Source of the DNA: Patiria miniata | Taxonomy: Eukaryota; Echinodermata; Asteroidea; Valvatida; Asterinidae | Length of the DNA: 64,000 bases | Direction: 5' to 3' | NCBI RefSeq assembly: GCF_015706575.1 | Contig: NW_024037074.1 | Span: forward strand, 23,115,334 to 23,179,333 | In this document: positions 13,301-24,515 of the stretch, one piece after another | Numbering within the stretch: the first letter of the stretch is position 1 | Layout: every line of letters starts with the position of its first letter | Notes under the pieces: generated by a model | Told to the model about the DNA's origin: nothing | What the model saw: only the letters and a program-made list of their open reading frames with translations | The model's database searches: none | Position numbers and translations under genes: made by a program

Positions 13301-16300
13301 TAATTAAGTGACTGTTTTCAACAGTTAACCCTTTCATTACCACATTGTTTATTGACTTGGCTCTCCCCAGGACCAAATTGTTTGCTCAGTCATGCGGAAA
13401 TCACTAGAGTGTGAAAAAAATGACCACAAGTCAAAAACTCACTTTTTTCAACCCAGATTTTCACTGCCAAGGAGTGATTTAAATCATAGGTGTTGTGTGT
13501 AAAGTTTGTTCCTTGAACCTTACTCTTTTATGTGATGTAAAAATGAAGTCCATATGTGCAAATATAAGAAAGTTATGCCGTTTTGTTCATCTGGTTCCAT
13601 TTATCAAACTGCAAGCCATTTCACCACATGGCCAAATGGCACTCCATACCTCAATTTGTGCGTGGATACTTCTGAAGCACTTTTCTCATTTTTTTTGTAA
13701 TGATAACACTATGAATAAACTACACCATTAGAACGATCCGAAAACACTCGTTCAGCTGGTATATGGTTAATGTATGGGCGGCCAAACATATCAACATGCC
13801 GCCTTTCTGAAAAGTAGTAAATAATCTGTGTTGAGGATGTTCTGTGTGTGGTTTCCTGGTCGACTAAAGTCGCCCATGGGAACCAGCAGGGGGGGTTCTT
13901 CTTGTCGACAAAAGTCACCCATGGTAAGGAAAGGGTTAAGAGCTCCCAGCCTACATAAAGCAGGATTGACTGGCTGTGACTGTTTATGTAACTTGATACA
14001 GCTATGCTTTGATTGTAGGTGATTGATAAGCCAGCTGTGCCTACCATGTGTCTGCTTTTGTCTGTTGACTGAATTTGACTAGTCAAAGTGCTTGCTTGAA
14101 ATATGATTTGACTAGCTGTTGGTGACTAGCCTGTGTAAAAGGCATGGCAAGGGAAGAGGATTTATTTTTTGACTGTCTGTGACTGCTCAGATAGCAGGAG
14201 GGTTAAACCTCCTAGTCTTCTGCACTTCACAACCCTTAAAGTTTTGTAAAACCACCAAATGCCCACAGGTAAGTACCCACAATCCAAAATTCCTTTCAGG
14301 CAATCTTCTGTGGAGTATGGATAACAGCTCGAATCTCTGCACAATTCTTTAGTGTGTTAAACTCAAGGCAAGCAGGCACTTCAGTGACTCTCTGTGTGAC
14401 AGAGTTACTGTAACACTTCATATCCCTTCACCTGAAACTGACCTGCAGGGTTTTAAAGGGTTTTACATATTGCTGTGAGCATTAAATCACCAGAAGAAAA
14501 CTTCATTACTGTCAAAATAATATAATTTGAACTCATGCAGAAGGGGTTGAACTGTAAATCAAACACACGACTTTTTCCATGAATCTATGGAATCTAAATA
14601 TTAAAGTATGAACCGAGAACATACCCGATTGTTGGTGGTATGTTACTGTCCTCCGAATCTAGTACATCCATCATACTAGAGTCTTCAGTGGACGCATCCA
14701 CGTCACTCTGTGGCAATCTCTTACTGGCCTTAGTCCGAGACTTGCTGATATCACTGCCATCGTGGTAACCAAATGTACGCTTCAAGATGGATACTTTCTC
14801 CTAGACACAGAGAAAAAAAAACGATTTCTTTCGTTGAAATATGGACAATCATTTTTAATTTAGTTTTTTTTTACATAAAACAGACAAGATAAGTTTGCGG
14901 TAGCACCATGTGAATATCTCTTTTGTGAGTATGTGTGGTTCTGAAACATACTCACAAAAGAGATATTCACATGGTGCTACTGCAAACTTATCTTGTCTTA
15001 GTATCTTTCCACCATGCAAACCTTCAAATCTCATTTTACATAAAAAAGGTTGTCTCAAATCGAGAACTATAATCTATTAGTTCAAAAGTATGACACTAGC
15101 ACATATTAGCTGATTTCTTGAAATAAGTGTAGCATGAAGAATTAAAGGCATCGTTTGCTTTTCATGCATGTTGTTAATTTCCAGTCATATACCATATATT
15201 CAATCATCAAACGATTATTCGAATAGCTTTTTGCTGCTTTAAATATTCCAAAGCAAAAAAATTATGCACATACACACGTACACGACTGTGATGCTACTTT
15301 ATACTAAATTTGCGGCGTTTCATCGTCAGGTGCCACTTTTTTTGTCGACGGTAGCTTGTTTGTTGACGGTGGTTCATTGTTTTCTATCCTTTTGGCAGGT
15401 AAAGCCCTTGACAATTATGAAAAAACACTTACATATGGATCGCCACTCACAAATTTAAATTGCGCACTCTGCATGTAACTTTTGACCGGCGCGACACGCA
15501 GTTGCAGCTGGCAGTTTCGAATATCCGAATATTCGGTCAAACACAGATTCGAGTAATCGAATACCACATTATTAAAAGACACATATATCATTGCCATTTC
15601 AAAAAGCAAAAACCCTCCATATCAGTTTCCCTGGTAAGCATCCATTCCTAAACATAAACACACGAAAAGTGCATGTGAACCGGTGAAACGACATCGCCCT
15701 TGTAAAGTTTGGTTGCCCGACATTCTCTCTAGCTCCTGTACAGAACCCATAATTGCACACAAAACAACCTTTAAGCAACTTGTAACGTACCTTGTTCATG
15801 CACTTGAGACCCACAGCTTGCAATCTCTTGGCAGCTTTGTAGTAGATGGTCTCTGGCCGGTTGTATATGGTCGCATTCTCACACATCAGCAAGAAATCCG
15901 ACTGAAATGAGAGACGTAGACTCAGGGTTATTAACAGCATGGCCACTCATCAAATTTGAAAAATCCGAGATGACCGTAGAAAAATTCCCAAGACTTCCCA
16001 AGATCTCAATATTGTGTATCAAAATACCAGCAAAGACCTTCTTTTTTTACATGCATGTGGCTCATGAAGTGCTGAAATTTAAATTCTGGGCATGTGCAAT
16101 CCATACTTTCGTGTGTACTTCAATATGGAACAAATCCCAAGGCCCTGCGAAACGTTCCCAAGGGCTGGCCTTAACCCTAACTCCCTAGCGTCTTTTACTA
16201 GGAACTGGACCAAGTCCATCAAAATCCATCAATCACTGTGCGTCCAATACAAAACTGTATTTGACATTATGGAATCCACCATTGACACACTGGTTGACAT

Positions 16301-19300
16301 TCATGGACTTGCTACACATGGCTTTTATCACAATAGCAGTACAGGAAGCTAGGCAAAATCGATCGGATACCCCTAGCACTGCTTCGGGCCATTAGGCCCA
16401 AGTCCATCATACTCCATCAATATTTAGTCACACCAGGCCTTCTGGACCAATTCCCCAAAATGACGGGATGGATTTTGATGGAGTTGGGGTGGTTAGGGTT
16501 AAGGGTAATATACAACATTTGCTTTTGTTGTAATTTCCAGGAATGAATGGATTTGGCGGTTATTATTTTGTAGTAAATATTGTTACGCTGACCGGTTTAA
16601 AGTTTTGTGTTCATAGGTGCTGGAAAAACAAAGAAAAAAATGCTGTTCTTGTAGTCTGGTTCCCTGACAGTTGCCTGGTTCCCTGACTACTTTAGACGAA
16701 ATGGAACAATTTATAGCCGTCGGGCATTACAAACCGATTGCAAACAGAATGTGGACTAACTAAATTTGGTAAAATGGGGGCACTATTTAAAAAGGTCAGT
16801 TTCCATTACATCTCTCTGCATCCCCATCCTCAAAGTCCCTCAGTTCCCCTACTACAAAATGTTCTGTTGATGAGGTAGACTTTTTGCTGTCTGTGTGTTG
16901 TTTTGAAGGAATTCACCAGAGTTTTGTTTGCAAACCGTCTATATTTGTGTTGACGCCTTTGGGGCACAATATCCCCACCCCGTCCTTTTCAAAAGCTGTC
17001 ATGTTCAAATACAGTCGGAGCATTTGGCTCTAACAAACTTCCCCTATGGAGTACCAAAGTGAATACGTCACATGCACAAAATGTGTGTGAAAGACATTAG
17101 CGCATGATTCAGCCCCTGAACCAACAGGGGCGCGTACTCCATTCGTTTGCACTACACTTTCTGGTTCTAAATGACGTCGCACTTCGGTACTCCATATGGA
17201 TCCCAAATTTTTATGCACAATAATACCAGGAATTGAAATCACTGTAACAAACAACCACTACATGTAGGCCTATATCAAACTATCGTTCGTGGATCCTACT
17301 ATGTTCAATATTTGTATACTATTGTTCGTGGATCCTACTATGTTCCTTACAGCAATATTCTACTGTACACTCATACCTTATATTCCTCAATGCTTGTATA
17401 TTCACTGACATCTATTTTCCTTTTCATAGTGCTGAAGTCCATCGGGTGCAGAATGATACTGGAATAGCCTGGTGCGATGACATCATTGACAGGCCAGGCA
17501 AAGAACTGATCCACATCTTTCCTACATGGAAAAAAACCCAACAAAGTTACTTATTTCTAACACGACATTAACCCTATTTTGGCTAGAAACCTTGCCAAAT
17601 GCAGCAACATGCAACACTTGTCTATGTAACAAGCCTGCCCAGTGTAGCAAGATCCATCAGGTCAAAACTGTTATTGATATTCACAGTGCCAGTTCTGTTG
17701 TGCACATAGTCTAAGCTGAATTTAGGATGCTATAAAAGTTGGTGTCTTACCTTTGTATAGTCTTTTGGAGACATTCAAGAAGTTTCTTCAACGGGCCTTT
17801 CATTGCCTCTGCAAAAATCAAGAATCATGCATTCAAGAAAATAATGTTATGAAATACCAAACGGGCCAGGAATTAGCTTTTCCGGACAATACCGGCACAT
17901 GTACGTCTCCACAGGTTTTCTCAAACCATTTAATGGTATGAACTTGTAACTTTCAACATATATCAACCCACATCAAAGTGGTGCATAATACTCTGACAAC
18001 ATGATGACGTCATTGGGTGTCAAATTACAAGCAACCAAAGATTTCTAAATTTAATCTTTGAAAAGTCAATATAAAATCAACCGTGAGAGACCTGAACTTG
18101 ACTTTTGAGGGAATTGATCAAATGATCCAGGATCTTCATTTTCGATATTATGTGCAAAATCATGTGCCCCCTCCTTCCGGTCCAAACCAGAAGTGCCTTA
18201 TAATTTGAAAGTGGAAAAGATGTGAACTTGCTTTCAACGATGTTAGTCTCTGGCAAGGTTGTACTTTAGTAATAAACTACCGGTGACGTCATAAAAGGTT
18301 AGAGTGCCCTCTAGCAGCAGGTTGAAAAATGTTTAAGATTTTCAGTTGATTATTGTGGCAAAGTTTATGAAATAGATGCCAGCCCGAACACTCGGCTTTG
18401 TAATTCAACAAACGCAAATATCCAGTTTAACTTGAGATTGACTTGTGCTGCGACTTGTGAGTGATTTAAGATTGACCTACTATGAACTTGTGATTGATTG
18501 GTGTTTTACATGTGATCGGCTTCCCTACAGCTATGATCTTACCAATGTTTTCTTTCTCTCTGAAGCTTGGTGTCTGTGTCTGTGACTCTATGCCTTGGTC
18601 TTGAGTCGTCCTATCACTGGCCACCGAGCTCTGCTCCAGTGTTTCCTCAGCCCTTTCAGAAGAATCGTCTTCGTGGTAGCGCTGCTTTTTGGAGGACTTT
18701 TTGGGTGAGAAACCAAAGCTTTTGTGAACACCAATTTACTTCATCATTAAAATCTAAACTTTTCGGTCCAAAAGTTAAAACAAGTCAAAAAGTATAAATT
18801 TCCAACAACTGTTTTTCAACACTTTTCCCCTTTTGATTTTCGAAACAACCCTGTAGCTATATCATGGTACATGTAGTGTCCGTGTTGTAAACAACTAGTG
18901 ATTGGCCCGTGCGCCGCTCGTAATGCGCGATGTAGCGCAATACGCAGCTGTGCCGGTGTACTGTGAATTTAGGACTTTGAAATACTGACTCACTGGCAGT
19001 ATTGCGCATACCTACATGTACGTGTGCATTGTGAACGTTCAACCAATAAAATGGTAACTAAAGGCACTGGATTTCAAAGGAGTCAAAATTTCATGTGACA
19101 CTGGAAAAGTGTTTTAGACCTCCCAGCCGGTCTTTATCAACCGTTTAAAACCGGCCACGTGATGGGCTCTCGACCAATAGGAATGTGTAAACTGTCCAAG
19201 GCATTTATGAATGGCAATTTATGTCATGTAACACTAACAGACACAACACTCACTTTTTTCTTGCTAGTCAGCAACTGTTTGAGTTTGTAGTCCTCTTCTT

Positions 19301-22300
19301 GTTCGTCCGTCTCCATGGGCTGCTCCTCCTGACTGCTCTCCATCTCCACCGCATCCTTCTCTTGCTCTGAGTTATCGTTCTGAACCTCATGCCACTTCCT
19401 CTTCTTCTTCTTCTTCTTCTGGTGGGACTCGGACTTGGTCACGTGATCTCGGTGGTCGTCCGGGGTCACATGACGCGAGCTGACCTCTGGCTTACTCACG
19501 CATATGTCAAACTTCCCAGCTTTTGGGTCTTGTGACTTGCCTCCAACTTTCAGAACAAGTTTCAGTGGGGGTTCCGCTCTCAAATCCCTTGTAACTACAA
19601 ATGTAAACCAAAAACAAGATCAAATGAGTGCTGGTTTTTTTTATGATATGTTTTGCATTTACATTAACCCTAAACCATCCTCCAAAGTCCTCCGGGCATT
19701 TGGAGGATTGAGGATGAATGCAAGGAAAGAATGTTGCAACCTGATGCTGCTTTTTTCTTCATACATGTATAGATCAATGAAGGTCAGCCATTGCCGAAAT
19801 GATGATAAGACGACTGAGAAACATTTTCAATTTTGTTAGGAAATACTTAGAAAATATTCTTGACTCTCCATAGACTTTGTACACAACCGCTGAAGCAGCG
19901 TCAGGTTGCAACATTCTTTCCGAACGCAACATACAATTTTGGAGGATTGTGGAGGACTGAGGGCACATGGACACTCAGTACCGGTTGATTTTGGAGGATT
20001 GAGGATGAGTTAGCTTGAAATTTCCAGCGTTCTAGGCTTATGACATGAGGAGATTTGCCAGTAACGCTTGAACGACTTCCCCGACTCAGAAAGAGGTTTT
20101 CACTTTTTTTGCAGATATGTTCAATTTCCAAATTACAAGCGAAAACTCACCTATCGTTAGTGGGCTTATTTAAAACATGTCACAATTACGGGGTAAAAGA
20201 CAACGACGACAACCAGAAAACAGACGCATAAACCAAGATGGCAAACGTGAAAGGTAGATGCAATGAAAGCTCGATGCTGATTGGCTCATAAAAAAAAAAT
20301 TATTTTATTAATTTTTTTAGCAGCCAATCAGCATCAGACTTTCATTGTGTCGGGCTTTCACTTGTGTTGTGAGAATTACAATGTGCACGTCTCACGTCTG
20401 ACTGAAAAAAAAGGTAGGAAAGTCACATTTTCTTTGAAAGTGCTATCAAAGTTACAACAAATGAGTTCATCTGAAGAAAAAAGACTGCTTTAGCCTGCAA
20501 AAGTCACTTTGGTACTGGACAGTCATCTGCAAAAGTCACTTGGAAAAAATGTTGCAACCTGACGCCACTTTTTTCTTCATCATCTCAATGTGAAGGTCAG
20601 TCGGAAAGATTCCCATATCTGGCCATCACTTGTCACCCTGTGCACCAACCGTATGAGACTGGTCTAAAAAATTTAAGTGTTTTCTCAGTAAATAGGCCTA
20701 CAAGTTTCAATATTTTCTCTGCAAAATTTGACTTTTTAGGACATATTATCACTTTCTGATGGCTAATAGGTCACTATAGGTCACTGCAAAATCTTGCATT
20801 TGAACGAAATTTGAGGTAAAATCTGGCCCCAGATCTCGACGTCCTGCAACCTCCTCCTGACGGACTGGACTCACACCAACCTCGTCCCCAGTGCTTACTT
20901 TATTTGCAACCTCGTTTCTAATAGCAAGCAGGTAGTGGTGGGGGCGAACTGCTCGGTGCCTACTCCTAGAACTATGATGCTCCGCGTGAGCGGAGCCTCA
21001 TAGACACAGAACTCCGCAAAATTGTTTGCAGCACAAAACACCAATTAAGTACAAAAACGTCCATCAAAACAGAGACATTTCCCAGAGAACCGCTGCACAG
21101 ATTGCCCCTAAACTTCGAACAATACCCCATGACATACTCACGGTATGTGCACCCAACAAACATCGGTGGATTCTATCTGTTTTCGGCAAAAATGATGAAA
21201 AATATGCCCTTTCCGCACTGAGCCAACCTAACACTTGAAACGAGCACGCGCGCAGAATGATCGCAGTCATTTTCGGTTCGATCGCTCGGAGCGCGCCGCG
21301 GGGGGTATGGTACGGTGTAGAGCGGAACGATAGTATGCGCATGCATACAAGTGCAAGTACGTACCCCCCGCGGCGTGCTCCGAGCGATCGAACCGAAAAT
21401 GACTGTGATCATTCTGCGCGCGTGCAAGTTTCAGGTTGGCTCAGTGCGGAAAGGGCATATTTTTCATCATTTTTGCCGAAAAACAGACAGAATCCACCGA
21501 TGTTTGTTGGGTGCACATAACGTGAGTATGTGACTGTGATAATTCCGTTCGGCTACCAGTTTTTCCCAACGGACGCATGATTCGACGGCTGTTTTCTGTC
21601 GCAGCTAAAACAGACACGGTTTTAGACAAGTTTCCACTTCCAGTCCTATCCTCTCTCACCACACCGCAAAGTACGCAGGCGCACTGCTCACCGCGACGTG
21701 AAATAATTTGGCGAGACTGAAAGAGGAAATGTTATTTTTATTTTTCTAAACAAGTAACAAGGACCTACTACTTTATAAATACAAGTAATACAACGCCACG
21801 TTCACGGGCATGACGGGTCTAATCTAGGCCTAATCTGAACTAGCCCGACTGCGTTTGGCCGTACAGTACTATCGCAAGCTCTGTAGTACGGCCAGACGCC
21901 CGATGCTTCCACAGAGACTGAATTTTGTTGGCCGCCGATGTAGCGATTTTGCTACATCTTTCGATCGCGATTATCTTTTCATCCAGGACACAAATTTCCA
22001 AAGTTAAGGTTCGTAGTCGTAGAGCAACTCATACCTTTTCAAAAAAACGTTGTTTGGTCTCAATATTTTCATCCATCTGGCCACAAGACGAATTTCAGTC
22101 ATCAGATTCCACAAATATCGTCCCCCATGCGATCCCCCATGCGATTTCAAAATGGCGGCCGCGTTGTAATGTATGCAATATGCAGGCGCGCCCGCGCAAA
22201 CTCATGAATATGCATAAACAGCCGGTGACGTTGACCTCGTGTTTTTGGAAGTACGGCCCCGCCGCACGCACGTCCAAAAACACGAGGTCATACGTCACAG

Positions 22301-24256
22301 ACTGTTTATGCATATTCATGAGTTTACGCGGGCGCGCCTGCATATTGCATACATTACAGCGCGGCCGCCATGTTGAAATCGCATGGGGGATCGCATGGGG
22401 GACGATATTTGTGGAATCTGATGACTGAAATTCGTCTTGTGGCCAGAGGGATGGAAATATTGAGACCAAACAACGTTTTTTCGAAAAGGTATGAGTTGCT
22501 CTACGACTAAGAACCTTAACTTTGGAAATTTTTGTCCTGGATGAAAAGATAATCGCGATCGAAAGATGTAGCAAAATCGCTACATCGGCGGCCAACAAAA
22601 TTCAGTCTCTGTGGAAGCATCGGGCGTCTGGCCGTACTACAGAGCTTGCGATAGTACTGTACGGCCAGACGCAGTCGGGCTAAATCTGAACCAGACTGGG
22701 ACCGCGAGTGCATAAAAACGTGCAAAATTACTACTGATGTTTTTTTACTCACCATTTGGCTAATTAATGCCCACACAACACATACATCAAAATGCTATAG
22801 TTGCAAGCATGTCACCTGCAAAATTTGAGACCTTAAATCCAATTTTAAGGCAAGGTTTTGGCAGTTCAAAAACCACCCACGTCAATCTCCATGCTCTGGA
22901 AATGGGTGTGTGATTCCCAATGTATTCTGGGTAGGTGCAGGAAGAGCCTTGCAGCTTACTTGTTTTTTAATCAATGGCCAAATGAACATAGCGCCCTCTA
23001 CTCCTAGAACTATGAGGCTCCACGTAGTGGAGCCTCATAGGTTCAGAAGCCCGCAAAATTGTTGTCAGCACAAAACACTAATTAAGTACAAAAACGTCCA
23101 ACCCAAGCAGGCCGTTTTCCACAGAACCGCTGCACAGTTTGCCCCTAAACTCCATACAATACCTCATGACATACTCACGTTATGTGCACCCAACAAACAT
23201 CGGTGAATTCTGTCTGTTTTTCGGCAAAAATGATGAAAAATATGCCCTTTCCGCACTGAGCCAACCTAACACTTGAAACGAGCACGCGTGCAGAATGATC
23301 GCAGTCATTTTCGGTTCGATCGCTCGGAGCGCGCCGCGGGGGGTACGTACTTGCACTTGTACGCATGTGCATACTATCGTTCCGCTCTACACCATACCCC
23401 CCGCGGCGCGCTCCGAGCGATCGAACCGAAAATGACTGCGATCATTCTGCACGCGTGCTCGTTTCAAGTGTTAGGTTGGCTCAGTGCGGAAAGGGCATAT
23501 TTTTCATCATTTTTGCCGAAAAACAGACAGAATCCACCGATGTTTGTTGGGTGCACATAACGTGAGTATGTCATGAGGTATTGTATGGAGTTTAGGGGCA
23601 AACTGTGCAGCGGTTCTGTGGAAAACGGCCTGCTTGGGATGGACGTTTTTGTACTTAATTAGTGTTTTGTGCTGACAACAATTTTGCGGGCTTCTGAACC
23701 TATGAGGCTCCACTACGTGGAGCCTCATAGTTCTAGGAGTAAGCGCCCTCTGCTAAAAAATGAAACATTTTGCATTCACTCAGATCAACAAGAGGGCGCT
23801 GTTTTATCTACAAGATGAAAATGTTATAGCTGAGGAGTCTTTTTGCACAATGCATTGCAGTACACATCAATGTGATGTCTCACGTATGGATTTCGATAAC
23901 TCTCTGCAAAATTAGAACTAAAAGCTGAAATTTTGGTGATGCAATGCTCACAACAGCAACTTTGCTAGGCAGAAGTTTCAGGTATTATTGAAGAAACTGT
24001 AGTGAGTAAGAAGCTTGCAAATTTGATTCACACTGGTTTTATCATGCAGCACAAAGTTTTGCACGATATGGATACCTTAAGTTTTGGGACTCTCATAGTC
24101 ATACACAGTATTGAGAGTCCCAAATTTTCGGACTAAATCTGAACATGATGTTGCTGAATGAGTAGCCCCATAAATGTGGCCAATTTCTTATGGCTTACCT
24201 GAAACGTCAGCAGGGTTCTTGTCAGATTTGTGATGCTTTTTGTGCTTCTTGCCCAT
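4358..24256 (-). CDS. BRD7: BRD7/BRD9-family bromodomain protein, 14 coding exons
   Basis: Acetyl-lysine reader, a nuclear subunit of PBAF-type SWI/SNF remodelling complexes in known members. Exons in gene order: 24199-24256, 19254-19594, 18543-18696, 17751-17808, 17377-17521, 15791-15901, 14625-14800, 13088-13205, 11893-12070, 9932-10067, 8920-9028, 6432-6633, 5027-5253, 4358-4513. All junctions are GT-AG, phases agree, and the sum is 2,169 nt (722 aa plus TGA). The start MGKKHKKHHKSDK matches the family. PLKLVLKVGG lies near residues 29-38 and a lysine run (possible NLS) near 79-87. The bromodomain spans about 186-289, with APGYS, HPMDFSTMK and the acetyl-lysine-contacting Asn in IYNRP (about 266). 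A DUF3512-type region follows (TTTLAILNP, EDKRNK, YDSSFANISKEDSDLLYSTYGDD). The tail (SIAEKLTQQLLQLTAKIKPSDIV split over exons 13-14, then TAMGIT) resembles BRD7 more than BRD9. It may be the single pre-duplication BRD7/9 orthologue. The exon 3 acceptor is the least certain junction. Confidence 0.95.
5462..5975. mobile_element. TTAA-type element, truncated copy
   Basis: It begins TTAAAGGGACATTACGTCCTG, then CCCAATTGGGC. The sequence is an inverted, divergent version of 55748-56255, including the shared Cys-rich-looking block TGTAAACAACC / GGTTGTTTACA-type segment. The right terminal repeat is missing. Confidence 0.55.
6642..7148. mobile_element. TTAA-bounded MITE, copy C, abutting BRD7 exon 12
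   Basis: 507 bp, TTAAAGGGAATATACAAC to ATTCCCTTTAA. On the gene strand its end supplies TATTCCCTTTAAAA just before the CAATAG acceptor of exon 12 (exon starts at 6633). Confidence 0.85.
7881..8750. repeat. 145-bp tandem array with nuclear-receptor half-sites, plus SINE-like tail
   Basis: AAGTTATCAT recurs at 7881, 8026, 8171, 8316, 8461 and 8606, an exact 145-bp spacing: five full units and a partial one. Each unit carries TGACCTTGACCTTTGACC, whose reverse complement holds AGGTCAAAGGTCA (a DR1 element) and TCAAGGTCA (an extended half-site). It ends in a GGAC tetranucleotide run, then CCCCTCGAGCCTCTCGGCTGAGGGG, a short hairpin. It lies in the BRD7 intron between exons 11 and 12. Confidence 0.9.
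9370..9389. repeat. Poly(C) tract
   Basis: About 20 consecutive C in the BRD7 intron between exons 10 and 11. G-quadruplex-capable on the minus strand, which is the transcribed RNA sense. Confidence 0.9.
9551..9815. mobile_element. MITE-like inverted repeat (CACCCGATTTCA termini)
   Basis: The left CACCCGATTTCACAAAG is mirrored by TTTCATGAAATCGGGTGCA on the right, with Myb-like GTTGCAAGTT words repeated inside. Divergent, no coding capacity. Confidence 0.55.
10376..10660 (-). mobile_element. tRNA-derived SINE
   Basis: The tRNA-like head reads on the minus strand: GTGGCTTAGTGGTTTGAG, then the B box GGGGTTCGAATCC. The body (CATTTATCTCCTGGGTGGAG, CAAGTGGGGGAGAAGTGGC, CATCAGGCC) is shared with 28453-28690 in the opposite orientation. 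It sits in the BRD7 intron between exons 9 and 10. Confidence 0.85.
12096..12270. mobile_element. TTAA-type MITE, copy D (one end only), next to BRD7 exon 9
   Basis: TTAAGGGAATGTAAAACATTTGC starts 26 bp upstream (gene sense) of exon 9, and internal blocks (TTTCAGAAGTAAATGG, GTTTCACGTTTTGGGCTTG, TCTGGTTCCC) match copies A-C. The other end is lost. Confidence 0.7.
12797..13013. mobile_element. TTAA-bounded MITE, second family
   Basis: TTAACCCCATGAGC at the left and GTGCTTAAGGGGTTAA at the right form short inverted ends around a GC-rich centre containing GGCCGCGGCC. Confidence 0.6.
13327..13938. mobile_element. TTAA-bounded MITE, third family
   Basis: The ends TTAACCCTTTCATTACCA and TGGTAAGGAAAGGGTTAA are inverted, with TTAA at both edges; about 612 bp, no recognisable protein. 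Lies in the BRD7 intron between exons 7 and 8. Confidence 0.65.
14884..14998. repeat. Near-perfect 51-bp-stem hairpin
   Basis: The arms at 14884-14934 and about 14946-14998 pair with one mismatch around a loop of about 11 nt. It lies in the BRD7 intron between exons 6 and 7. Probably a young foldback or inverted duplication. Confidence 0.85.
16171..16502. mobile_element. TTAA-bounded MITE, fourth family
   Basis: TTAACCCTAACTCC opens and GGAGTTGGGGTGGTTAGGGTTAA-like sequence closes it. Inner blocks CCATCAAAATCCATCA and GATGGATTTTGATGGA are also inverted. The closing TTAA is shared with the next element. Confidence 0.65.
16499..16800. mobile_element. TTAA-type MITE, copy E (partial)
   Basis: It starts TTAAGGGTAATATACAACATT, followed by the family blocks AATTTCCAGGAATGAATGG, GTTTAAAGTTTTGTGTTC and TCTGGTTCCCTGAC, then decays. 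Confidence 0.65.
17279..17345. repeat. Short two-copy tandem repeat
   Basis: CTATCGTTCGTGGATCCTAC followed by TATGTTC occurs twice, about 42 bp apart, in the BRD7 intron between exons 5 and 6. Confidence 0.8.
19066..19215 (-). repeat. Dispersed repeat shared with 61,267-61,455
   Basis: The inverted copy at 61267-61455 shares GGCCACGTGATGGGCTCTCG (reverse complemented, with changes), the AACCGTTTAAAACCGG block and CATGTGACACTGG. Probably a MITE of about 150 bp. Confidence 0.7.
19728..19921. mobile_element. MITE with GAAAGAATGTTGCAACCTGA ends
   Basis: GAAAGAATGTTGCAACCTGA at the left is mirrored by TCAGGTTGCAACATTCTTTC at the right. A one-ended relative is at 20528-20600. Lies in BRD7 intron 1. 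Confidence 0.8.
20250..20350. mobile_element. Short hairpin MITE
   Basis: CAATGAAAGCTCGATGCTGA and ATCAGCATCAGACTTTCATTG are near-inverted, with GATTGGCT/AGCCAATC inside and an A/T-rich centre. Confidence 0.75.
20869..20960 (+). mobile_element. Internally deleted copy of the CAACCTCGTCCCCAG element
   Basis: CAACCTCGTCCCCAGTGCTT, then CAACCTCGTTTCTAATAGCAAG, then GCAGGTAGTGGTGG and AACTGCTCG: both ends of the 56373-56881 element with the middle missing. It is cut at 20961 by a foldback element. Confidence 0.65.
20961..21531. mobile_element. Foldback element of the TACTCCTAG family, one arm truncated
   Basis: It starts TACTCCTAGAACTATGATG and matches the arm of 22999-23741. The second arm runs inward from 21531 (CACATAACGTGAGTATGT) and lacks its outer part. 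The centre is near 21330. Confidence 0.8.
21841..22682. mobile_element. Giant palindromic foldback element with 9-bp target duplication
   Basis: 842 bp, almost entirely two inverted arms of about 420 bp meeting near 22,261. Ends are TAGCCCGACTGCG / CGCAGTCGGGCTA, flanked by perfect AATCTGAAC at 21832-21840 and 22683-22691. A different sequence family from 22999-23741 but with the same architecture. Confidence 0.9.
22999..23741. mobile_element. Giant palindromic foldback element, TACTCCTAG family, 9-bp target duplication
   Basis: 743 bp with two arms of about 370 bp centred near 23,370. Termini are TACTCCTAGAACTATGAGG and the reverse complement. Perfect flanking AGCGCCCTC occurs at 22990-22998 and 23742-23750. 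Small inner palindromes (GGCTCCACGTAGTGGAGCC) sit at each end. Confidence 0.92.
24086..24121. repeat. 36-nt conserved hairpin, copy 1
   Basis: GGGACTCTCA ... TGAGAGTCCC encloses a loop containing AGTCATACACAGTAT. A nearly identical copy is at 60129-60164, and flanking bases such as CGGAC are also shared. Confidence 0.75.
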
Positions 24257-24515
24257 TGCTTACAGCGCCGAATATTATGTATTTTAATTGACTGTTTTAA
24301 CAAAATGAATGCCACACAATAATAAACCTGTTTACAAAATTACTTTGTTTCTGGATGTGAGAATATTTTTGCTGGTACTCTCCAAGTTCGCTGATTAAAC
24401 GGCATGAACAGCGTTATAGACGTCTGGGAATCTGACTTCACGCCGTGGAAATTCTATAGAGGGCGCTATTCATGACAAACAGGACGGCGACGCATTATTA
24501 AAAGTAAGCCTACCA

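Noticed and set aside
21925-22598. Two identical-looking 167-codon open frames on opposite strands
   Set aside because: They are mirror images produced by the palindromic arms of the foldback element 21841-22682. No protein family resemblance.
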